NCBI RefSeq assembly: GCF_040802235.1
Contig: NC_133157.1
Span: forward strand, 23,267,501-23,331,500
From: Manis javanica
Taxonomy: Eukaryota > Chordata > Mammalia > Pholidota > Manidae
Length of the DNA stretch: 64,000 bases
Direction: 5' to 3'
The notes beneath the pieces were generated by a model. That model searched no databases and was not told the origin of the DNA. It was given only the letters and a program-made list of their open reading frames with translations. Of the stretch, positions 40,591 to 49,698 are shown piece by piece. The translations under genes and the position numbers were made by a program. Each line of letters starts with the position of its first letter. Positions within the stretch are counted from its first letter, which is position 1.

Positions 40591-43029
40591 GCTCCAGTGG
40601 GACCCAGTGTGTTTGCAGATGCCGTTGAGTTTGGTGGAGGCTGATAAGTCCCAGTGGGGATCCCAGTGTATCACGAGGCTTAGAACTGAAGCTGTCTGGA
40701 GATGGCTGGGGCAGAGGTGGGGTATCTATTTACCCTTTGAGCTGGACTAGGATCAGCCTGCTCATGAAGAGCTGTAATACCTTTTCTATTTCTCTCCTAC
40801 CTCCAAAGATGCCTTAGGAATCAGATTGAGAAAGTTTTATACAGGGAGCATTTTATGGTCTCCTGAAGGACAGCATGTACTTAATTATATGACCCTAATT
40901 AAGCCTCTGTGATTTAAGAGTTGATCATTGTTCTCATGGAGATGGGGCCCCAGCATTATTTCTCCCTTCCCCCTTGACTGTTACCATGGTGTTACACACG
41001 TGTCACATCAAATAGCTTACTCTGTATTTCAGGTGCTTTCTAAACCTTCATTGTATTGAAAAGTTCTGTTCCGATGAGGCAGGGCGTATTTTTCTTCCCA
41101 GTTTGGGGAGGAGGGAATTAAGGCTCCACTCAATTTTCACAGATCTTATCCTTTGTAAATAAAGCATCATTCTTTATCTTTCCACTTGTAGCACTAAATT
41201 TTATCATAGCCAGAGGTCCATGAAATGATCGTTTTTAGGTCCATTGGATATCACTCTCATCACAGTGTCACTAGCCAACCTCTGACACCCCCAGGAAGGC
41301 TAGATGGCCTCCTTCTCACACTCTGTGACCTCTGACCTTTATTTTAGGGGCTGTACACCCATCTGGGAGGGCTGGGGATTGAGTTGTTCCCTTTTGGTTT
41401 CCACATATGTCTGGTACATCCTAGGTGCTCGGTGCTGTGTCTCTTTCTTCCAGAGCTGCTTCACCTGACCTCTTTGTTGGGTTTCAAACTAAAATTTTTT
41501 TTTTACAAGTTAGCTTCTAGGATGTTCAATCTGCTCATGACGGGGCTTAGGAAAGTCCTTCAGTTAGGCATTCTGATGACTATGTCAAACAAGGAGGAGA
41601 AAGCACATCCTACAGTGAATGGAACATCCCTAAATGGCAAATGATTTGAGTGGCTCCAGTGCCCCCTGTTCTCCTTTCTTACAAATACGCAAATCTGGTA
41701 GGTGTGCCGCTACTTCTTGGCCTATCCACCCACACTGATGGTCTCTGCATGGATGGTGTCTTGGCATCATGTGACTTGTCAGTGCAGCCCAGCACTCAGA
41801 GGCTTGCTGTGGATGTCATGTTTCATCCACTCACAGTTTCAGACCTAGGAAGTCCCTGGAGTCTCTAGGGTCCAGTGCTTCCTCATTTTCAGCGAGCTTA
41901 CTGAGGCGCGGGTGGGGAGGACACTCTACAAGGTCCGTGGGAGTTAAAGCAGAGCAAGTGTGGACATTTCCTCTCACTCCAGCCCACAACCTGGTGCTAT
42001 TAGCATTCTTTTTACTTTCCTGAATTTAAGTTTATTACGATTCCCTTATTTATGTCAAGCCCTGGTGACTTCACAGTTAGCAAGCATACTTGCTAGGGTT
42101 TTGTCAGCACAGTTTCTGAAACTGTATTACATAAGTAATAGAAATCTTGTGCATGTCCAGCTCCCTCATTAACATCTCTGTCTTGTCTTTGATTCTGCCA
42201 AAAAGAAAATGTGATTTCCTTCAGGCATGGAAGTGGGGGACAGCTGTGTAATGGGAGAAGCTGGTCTGCTGTGCTAAATTGGAAGGGCACTAAACTGCAC
42301 ATACGCAGTTTGACTGAGGGACGTTACAAAATCTTGATGCTAATTGCAATGTGGCTTCATATGGCTACCTCTCGCACAAGACTGTGTTTGCACAAGCCCT
42401 GAAACACATGACATTGACAAGCAAAAAGCTGTCTTTTCTCTCTGTTCCAGCAAGACCTGTGTGCATATAATATGTCTTTCCAAACAACATAACCAGATAA
42501 TTAGTCATCAGAGTCTTTGGTTTTGATAAAACATTACCTGCAAAAGGATCTCTTGGGTTTCAGAAATGCAGCCAGCACAGAGTAGGTGGAACCCTACTAA
42601 ATGAGAGCATAGGAACAAGGTTTGCAGAACTAAAGTTTTGTTCTAGTCAAAGATACCAAACTTTGACTGAAAGTCTAACAGATCTGCAACTCACTTTCAT
42701 TTTTCATTATTTTTCCATTTCACTCATTTCTATATTTCTGGCTTCCAACTGTGACTAGGGAAAGTGCCAAAGTATCCGGCAAGGTATTCCCCCTGGAATT
42801 TAAATCTGACCAGAGGCTGAAAATATGAGAACTCCACCAAATGAAAGAAATCCAACTTCTAGGCTTGATGTGTACACCATGAGTTTAGGGGCATTTTCTC
42901 AGACTTTCTAAGCTTATTACATTTTTATGTTTCACCAAACTGTTTGAACATTTTCTGCTTCATTGACAGGTCTTAAAGTAGGGAAATTGGCCATCAAAAG
43001 AAGAGGTGTTGGAAGGCATAAGGAATGAC
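40591..43029. other. No gene seen
   Basis: Possibly a weak antisense MIR near 40995-41130. Nothing else named. Confidence 0.5.
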
Positions 43030-43235
43030 CACTTTGTTAGCCCTTATTGTATTTTAAATTATTTCATAGAATTCACGTAAAAGTTATATGAGTATTCATT
43101 TTGCAAGTGGGGAAATTGAGTGTGAGTTCATCACTGAGTATGAGTTTCCTATGGTCATACAACTAATAGGCATCAGGACTGGGATTCAAAACCCAAATGA
43201 TTTGATTCCAAAACCTTTGCTCTTTTCACATCTAA
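43030..43235 (-). repeat. MIR SINE
   Basis: Antisense MIR: ttgcaagtggggaaattgag, ggtcatacaactaataggca, aggactgggattcaaaaccc. Confidence 0.6.
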
Positions 43236-43544
43236 TTCCTGGTCACCTATTTGGGAAGAACACAACATGGTGGTCCTCTTTCTGTCTTCACTGTCTTGGT
43301 AATACCTGAGCTCTGTTAACTGAACTGGTTCTTCAAAGTAACAGTAATTTATTCTAGTTAAGCCAAAAACATTGGCCGAGACATGAGATTCTTAAGTACA
43401 TTGGGATGCTGACCTGTGGTCAGGACTGTGATCTCTGTGCCTCTGTGATTATTGATGATCTGTGGCACACCATGACTTCCCTTTAAGGTCATAGTATCAA
43501 ACATTCTCGAGCCATCTTAACCTAGGCAGGCTGGTTTGGGTGGA

Positions 43545-43830
43545 TAAGCACTGAATTTATGGTCAGGAAACTGGAGTTTAAATGCCAGCTTTGCTACGAG
43601 CTTGTGTGACCTTGGAGTTTCTTTCTTCTCTGTGGATCTGTATTTCTCCATCTAAATTTCTCCAATGAAAGGTTGAGCTGAGAGATTTATAAGGTAACTT
43701 TTGACTCTAAGATGCTGAGATTTTGTTGTACCTGATTTCAATGGAAGTTTCATGAAGGAAGGGACTTTATTTATTGCTGTAACTCCAGGACCCAGAACAT
43801 GTGCTAGCACATAGTTGTCTTTTTGTGTTC
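43545..43830 (+). repeat. L2/MIR 3' end fragment
   Basis: gctttgctacgagcttgtgt and gaccttgg wording is followed by the L2 3' signature region (ggttgagctgagagatttat, ctctaagatgctgagatttt). Confidence 0.5.
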
Positions 43831-43879
43831 ACTTATGAAGTATACAAATGAATCTGCTTCCTTTATAAACTCAGTATAG

Positions 43880-43965
43880 ATTAGCCAAATATTATTTGCT
43901 GAGTACATATTACGTGCCAGGCACTGTGCAGGGGACCAGACACCCTTGAAACTGCTGCTAACATG
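43880..43965 (-). repeat. L2/MIR antisense fragment
   Basis: gctgagtacatattacgtgc followed by caggcactgtgcag. Confidence 0.45.
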
Positions 43966-44429
43966 CCCGCATCACATGCTAGTAAGCATAAATGGATTTT
44001 GCATTTTCTATCAAGTCTTATTTTCCTTTTAGTTCATAAATGGTCTTTCAATATTCAGTATTATTTGAGCATCTATTAAGGATGGGTCGGGGATTCTAGT
44101 TGTCAGTTTTAGACAATTATGCTCCTACTGTTTAATTCCCAAGAGCTCTCCAATACTGTCCTTGTCTCCATTTGGAAGTCCTATGAAAGTATGTCAAGTG
44201 GTAGATGTCTCCAATATTACCACCTCTTCTAGGGTTGAAGCTAGGAGAAGGTGAAGATTAGTCAAAGTGGCAGCAAAAGTAAACTCTTCATGCTGCTAAG
44301 ATAATTCTAATATTGTCACTGCTTTTTAAGGTCTTCAAATGGCTTGTTTTAGGAAGATGAAAGAGAGAGAGAAACCAGCTTACCTGAGGTCCTACTGGGA
44401 AGGGTCACATCAGGAGCTCCTGCCAAACT

Positions 44430-44545
44430 CTTCTCCACTGAGTGGTATTTCCAAAACATACATATGACCACATTCCTTTTCTACTTACATTCTTCACTGT
44501 CTCTCCATTGTCCTCAGGGTACAAGTCCAGCTCCTTCATACTTCA
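44430..44545 (+). repeat. L2 LINE fragment, sense, short
   Basis: ctctccattgtcctcagggt and acaagtccagctccttcat match sense L2 text. Confidence 0.4.
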
Positions 44546-46159
44546 TTTGTAGAAAGAAAAATGGGAAGGTATATGTTTTTGTACACTGCTTGTGAGTGAT
44601 AAGTTTTGGTGCCATTTACTAGGAGACAGCCATTGCTACTTAAATTGTGGCACAACTGAGGGCCAACCTTCTCATTCATTTATGTACTTACTTGTTCATT
44701 TGCCTTGTTCTTCATTTCTTCTTTCTACTTTTTCGCTTCTTCATCTATTCCATTATCACCCACCTATCCATCCATGCACTTGTCCCTTTACTGATTTTCT
44801 CACTCACTCATGCAACCTTTATTGATTACTTATTTTTTCTCTCTTTTCATCATCCTTTTTTTCCCTCCCTGTTTGAGCCCTTTCTGGTTTGCCTCCTACC
44901 CGCATCACTTTGGATTTGCTCCTAAGATGCTCATTAGCACACTGGATTGGTGTGTGTGACCAGAAGGGTCCTCAGGGATGTCACTCAACCCAGAGCTATC
45001 CTATTTGCCTACTGAGGGGTCCCTAAGGGGTGGCCCACCTAGGAGCAGGAGGTGGGAGAGCTGGATCTTTACCCGGAAACTCAGTTTCTTCTCGAAACTT
45101 GAAGGGACGGACTAGGCCAGCTGTTACCAAACTGCTCTTATACTGAATACTCTCTGAGATTTGTAGATAATGCAGCACAAAAAGAGTTTGAGTAAAAGAA
45201 ATGGGAAACATTGGGCTGATTAAAAATGGATATTTGATTAATGAAGTTTAAAAAGATGTTTGTACTGCAGGGCTTCTTAGAGCCTCTAGAATGCTAATAC
45301 ATATTATGGCTCTCTAAGAGGGAGCTACAGCATGAAGTTTGGATGCCTTGAGAGTGTCTGAGCATTCAGAGCAGTTGGGTGTCTCTTAGTTTGTATAGCG
45401 CTTAAGGGTTTCAGATGGTGACTTGGTCCTTCCAGATCTAGAACTTTTGAATTTAATAAAATGCAGTAGTTCCCCTATAGAAGAAATGACATCATTAAAT
45501 GTTTAACTTTCTATGGAGAATAATTTGATACTCTGAGACCTGGCACTGGCAATGGAGGGGTGATAGGGTAGGTCTTCATGACTCAGTGGAGGGGGTCACT
45601 GAGTCTTTGTCTCTCTTCTTTGCATCATCTGTCTCTTACAAATTGCAAACAATTCATGATGTAGAGCTATTTCTAGAGGGTAAGTCACCTAATACTCAGT
45701 CTTTCCATCAGCAAGGGGGTTAAGAGGAGCCCAGAACTTTTCCAGCTCAAATGGTTGGTGATTTTGTGATTTGATCTCTGGTTAATCATCAAGAGCAGGC
45801 CTGACCTTGAATGCATATAGGAATTAATCGTGTCATGGGAAAGTGAAACAATATTTGTTTTGATTTTGCCACTGTTAATTAGGTAAGGTTTACCTTGACC
45901 TTGACTGAATGGTGCGGGCAGGGGCTTGTAATATGAGAAATTATGAGAAATGGATCCAAATGAAAATGCATTACTTGAGCAGGGAGTAGGAAGCACTTAA
46001 GTTCAGATTTTTTGAATTGGGATATGACTAGGACAGTTTCTGGAAGGGTGGGACCAACCCTAGTGAAGTACAGGCCTGCTGAGCAGGTGCTTCCATATTC
46101 TCATTTATGCTGTCATCTTTGCCATCAGCTCTTGTTTAATGCAATGCAAATAATAAAAC
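44546..46159. other. No gene seen
   Basis: Includes a pyrimidine-rich stretch (44680-44890) with CATT/CACT-like words. No element or exon recognised. Confidence 0.5.
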
Positions 46160-46345
46160 TAACATAATGGCTATCACTTAAAGAGTGCCTACTCAGTACC
46201 ATATGTTCTCCTAAGAATTCTATAAATAACACATCATTTAATCTTCATAATCCATTTATTTTATAGATATGAGGAAAATATGGCTCAAAGAAGTTAAGTA
46301 ATTTGTTTAAGATCCCACTTGATTGCATAAGGATTCAACCTTATT
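46160..46345 (-). repeat. MIR SINE
   Basis: Antisense MIR: acttaaagagtgcctactca, atcatttaatcttcataatc, gctcaaagaagttaagtaat. Confidence 0.6.
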
Positions 46346-46718
46346 CCCATGCTGGCAAATGCTAAACAACCAGCTTTCCATGGGGAAAAACAAAGCCTTG
46401 ATTTTTTGTGTTTGCTGATTTCTGTGGTGTAAACATTCCCATCACCAATTTCTTGTTACCAGGTAATTACAGAGCTGGGAAGAGATGTGCACAGTTGGCT
46501 CTACAGAGCTGATATGACCAACACCAACCCATCACTGCAGCAACTGTGCTTTTTCCCCTTTGCCCTGACCTGTTTGCTCCTATTCAGGGTCACTGAGGAG
46601 TTCTGCTCAGGTCCTGGGTTTATAAGTGAAGAGGTAGGGGCACACTGTCAGGCTTATCAGATTCAGGAATCTAGAATTTTCTCCTATGAACAAGAAAATA
46701 GTGTCTCTAGACATTAAC

Positions 46719-46751
46719 ATGATGATGGAGATGATACTGATGATGATGATA
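46719..46751. repeat. (GAT)n-rich trinucleotide stretch
   Basis: Interrupted GAT repeats at the left edge of the interrupted L2. Confidence 0.75.
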
Positions 46752-46769
46752 CATAATGTTAGTAGCAGT

Positions 46770-46918
46770 TAAAATGGTCACACAGGGAAAGCATGCTATA
46801 CAAGGGGAAAAGGTATGAAGATCTGGAGACAGTAATACGTCTGGCATGTTAGAGGAATAGTAAGTAGGTCTGTGTGGCTGGTGTGAAGGGAACCAGGGAG
46901 AGAATGGTAGTAATGATG
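46770..46918 (-). repeat. L2 LINE fragment (part 1, interrupted)
   Basis: The plus strand reads as antisense L2 (gtctggcatgttagaggaat, gtgtggctggtgtgaaggg). Two repeats interrupt it: the unassigned element at 46919 and then L1-A. Confidence 0.55.
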
Positions 46919-47385
46919 TTCCAGGTAGCTGTGGCTGTGTCACAGACTGTAACTTAGTGGATTCAACAGTCATCATTATCTGCTCCGCAGGTTCACTGGG
47001 CTTGGCTTCGTGGTTTTCCCTGAGGGTTGCTCATGTGATTACAGCCAAATAGCATTTGGGGATGGATACATCTGAGGGCTTGACTGGGCTGGGAGCACAA
47101 GCTGGCTGACTTAAATGACCGCAGTTGTGCTGTTACCCAGGAGCTCAGCTGCAGCTGTTGACTGGAGGGCCTGCCCGCGGCCTTGTTGCTACCATCTTGT
47201 CTGGGTTCCTAACTGCACGGTGACCTGAGAGCACGGGGCTTCTTACATGGTGGCTCAGGATTCCTGGATGCCAAGATACCTGTCAGAGCTACTGGTTCTC
47301 TGAAAGGCCGGGCCCGCAGCTGGCATGGGGTCACCCCCATCATTGGGCTCTTGTACTCAGTTTCAAGGGCCACCTCTCAGTGGCA
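46919..47385. mobile_element. Ancient interspersed repeat, class not assigned, inserted in L2
   Basis: This 0.47-kb stretch (for example aacttagtggattcaacag and tcttacatggtggctcagg) resembles a widespread mammalian repeat that I recognise but cannot confidently name. The L2-like alignment on its left (to 46918) appears to continue on its right (47386-47481), which makes it an insertion into L2. No terminal structure was verified. Confidence 0.45.
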
Positions 47386-47481
47386 AGTGGCCAGGTTTCC
47401 TGTGTCACAGAGGAGATTAGAAAAGTATTAAGGGGTCAGATCATATGGGGCATTACAGGCCATGGGGAAGACTTTGGATGT
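47386..47481 (-). repeat. L2 LINE fragment (part 2), target of L1-A
   Basis: The antisense L2 wording resumes (gggtcagatcatatggggca, ccatggggaagactttgga), then the L1-A tail begins. Any continuation lies beyond the window. Confidence 0.55.
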
Positions 47482-47484
47482 TTC

Positions 47485-47501
47485 TTTTTTTTTTTTTTTT
47501 T
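47485..47501 (-). terminator. Terminal poly(A) tail of L1-A (T run), preceded by AATAAA
   Basis: A 17-base T run ends L1-A, with the same AATAAA and GAGAGATGCC context as in L1-B. Left of it the older L2 sequence resumes. Confidence 0.9.
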
Positions 47502-47835
47502 GAGAGGGCATCTCTCATATTTATTGATGAAATGGTTGTTAACAACAATAAAATTCAGTATAGGGGGGTCAATGCTCAATGTACAATCATTAATCCATCT
47601 CAAGTCTAATTCTCATCAGTCTCCAATCTTCTGAAGCATAACGAACAAGTTCTTACATGGTGAACGAATTCTTACATAGTGAATAAGTTCTTACATGGTG
47701 AACAGTACAAGGGCATTCATCACAGAAACTTTCGGTTTTGATCACGCATTATGACCTATAAACAATCAGGTCAAATATGAATATTCGTTTGATTTTTGTA
47801 CTTGATTTATATGTGGATCCCACTTTTCTCCCTTT
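47502..47835 (-). other. Purine tract and LTR-like (U3-R) end of the L1-A 3' module
   Basis: In the sense orientation a purine tract (plus-strand ttttctcccttt, 47824-47835) is followed by about 320 bp. This ends in AATAAA (near 47519) and then poly(A) about 18 bp later. Order and length fit a retroviral polypurine tract followed by the U3-R part of a 3' LTR, with U5 missing, as expected for a sequence copied from polyadenylated RNA. The possible LTR start is a TG just after the purines. No second LTR or integration repeat exists to confirm it. Confidence 0.45.
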
Positions 47836-48090
47836 ATTATTATTATTATTTTTATTTTTAATAAAATGCTGAAGTGGTAGGTAGATGCAAGATAAAGGTA
47901 GAAAACATAGTTTAGTGCTGTAAGAGGGCAAATGTAGATGATCAGGTGATCAGGTGTGTGCCTATGGACTAATTATTAATCCAGGCTAGACAAGGGCAGC
48001 AAAACATCCACAGATGCAGAAGATTTCTCTCAAAGCAGGGGGGGTGAGGTTCTGAGCCTCACCTCTGTTGATACCCAAATTCTCACCTGA

Positions 48091-48179
48091 TGGCCCCCCT
48101 GCGACTGTGCCTGTCTTAGGTTGTTCCTCCCTTGAGGAATCTTACCCGTCTCTGGCTAACCAGTCATCTTCCGGGGCCA
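48091..48179 (-). promoter_or_regulatory. CTE-like RNA export element in the L1-A 3' module
   Basis: On the minus strand an 89-nt segment is bounded by complementary ends (TGGCCCC ... GGGGCCA). Inside is a perfect 6-bp hairpin (TTCCTC/GAGGAA, 48124-48139) flanked by GACGGGTAAGA (48140-48150) and CCTAAGACAGG (48110-48120). Such paired loop motifs are the hallmark of the constitutive transport element of type-D retroviruses, which binds NXF1/TAP and exports unspliced RNA. In those viruses it sits between env and the 3' LTR, as here. Only one loop is evident, not the two of the viral prototype. The assignment is by motif and position; the function is inferred. Confidence 0.6.
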
Positions 48180-48465
48180 TACAGGGAAATGTAAAGTTGG
48201 TAAGTGAGAGAGAAGCCATATTGTTTGCAAAGGTTAGCTTTTTACTTCTTTGCAGATTTATGCCCTGTGGCTTCTATGCCCAGCACTTGTCTCGAGGTAT
48301 CTTTACCACCTGGAGGAATTATGATACTCGGTAAATTCGATATGAGGCACGAATTCTATTTAAGGTTTGTAATTAGGAAGAAAGAAGAAAAGCTACAGAT
48401 GTAGCATATGGAAGGAAACATGGAAGGATTGATTATTTCTTTGACATATCCTCTTGTAGAGTACC

Positions 48466-48918
48466 TTAAGTATGTATAGGTTTTAAACTACTAACTAATT
48501 TGCACACACATATTAACATAATAGGAATACGGTGACATAAACAAAGCAAATCTATAATTACCATACATCTCCAGTGAAGCCAAGAAAACCATTTAGGCAC
48601 CCTAGGCATTTGTGAAAATTTGTCTATGATATGATGGATATTGTCCAACTGTACTTGAACAGTCTGAGAGAAATCAGACAAATTAAAGCAGCCTATTTCT
48701 GGGATCTGTTCACATCCCATATGTTTTTTTAACCGTAGATAGTCTATAGTCATACGATTTTGGAGTGCTACACCTTGCACCCCTCCCACCTCCTGGTTGA
48801 GTTCCAACAGTACAGATCCGGTCAAATTCGTTGTCTCACTGTATGCACATGCCAGTGTAGACATCTCCCTCCTCATTCCTATGACAAGTCCAGGAGATGG
48901 TGGGCTGGATGCAGCCAC
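48466..48918 (-). pseudogene. Retroviral env transmembrane-subunit remnant in the L1-A 3' module
   Basis: A 150-residue open frame, without an ATG at its upstream edge, has the layout of the TM (fusion) subunit of gamma-type envelopes, as found in type-D and alpha-like retroviruses. A heptad-rich segment contains LQNR (residues 52-55). A cysteine pair follows at 69 and 77 (GCEQIPEIGC), with Gly where these families have the first Cys of a CX6CC motif. Next come an NLS glycosylation site (79-81), a Trp-rich membrane-proximal stretch (110-116), one membrane segment (about 118-139) and a short tail. The surface subunit is essentially absent: only about 240 bp separate this frame from the preceding A tract. 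It cannot encode a complete envelope. Family assignment rests on motif layout only. Confidence 0.75.
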
Positions 48919-49159
48919 AACCGCAGCATCATCCAGATCCCTGTGGAGGCTTTTTGATGATTATCCCCCAGAACAAGTCCTCCAGAGAGTGCTGATGCCG
49001 GAAGCTCCTCCTCATATCGTATCTTAGTTCATTTCCTGGGTATCCAAGCTAGGCCTTGATCTTCTGCATAGAAACAAACAGACCCTTTGCCCACACTTTG
49101 ACATGCCCTCTATACCACTGTGCAGGACTCATTGGAGGTCAGCACACAGGAACTGCTGC

Positions 49160-49698
49160 TTTTTTTTTTTTTTTTTTTTTCTTTTATTAAGAGAAAGGAA
49201 TATTGTCAGAAAAGAGTACCTCCATAGCTGATCATCTGACACCCTTTAAGTGATCAACATTAAGGATATTTAAAGCATGCGTTGATCTTTGATTTACCAA
49301 TAGTTTTATCCTATCAAGGAGTAATCCCCCTTTTCTTTCTTTCTTTCTTTCTTTTTTTTTTTTTTTTAATTTTTAATCTATACTTACATGAAGAATACTA
49401 TGTTTACTATGCTCTCCCCTATATCAGGTCCCCCCTAACAACCACCTTACGGTTACTGTCCATCAGCTTAGGAAAATGTTGTAGAGTCACTACTTGTCCT
49501 CTCTGTGTTATGCAGCCCACCCTCCCCTTTCTCCCTCCCCCCATGCATGCTAATCTTAATACCCCCCTTCTTCTTCCCCCCCCTTATCCCTCCCTGCCCA
49601 CCCATCCTCCCCAGTTCCTTTCCCTTTGGTACCTGTTAGTCCATTTTTGGGTTCTGTAATTCCGCTGCTGTTTTGTTCCTTCAGTTTTTCCTTTGTTC
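49160..49698 (-). other. L1-A native 3' UTR with G-rich tract, A tract and linker
   Basis: This has the same layout as in L1-B. C runs on the plus strand at 49537-49610 are G-rich in the sense orientation. The first A tract is at 49352-49367 (T on the plus strand) with GAAAG repeats next to it. A linker of about 170 bp ends in AATAAA, and a second A tract is at 49160-49180. The shared layout shows that the double tail was already in the common source element. Confidence 0.75.

Noticed and set aside
48068-48334. 88-codon plus-strand frame, identical in both modules (52537-52803), as a conserved protein
   Set aside because: It is antisense to the element and its identity follows from the invariant nucleotide block; an RNA element explains it better.
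47482-49160. A complete endogenous retrovirus
   Set aside because: No gag, pol or surface subunit is readable, there is only one LTR-like end without U5, and the sequence is continuous with the L1 3' UTR and tail.
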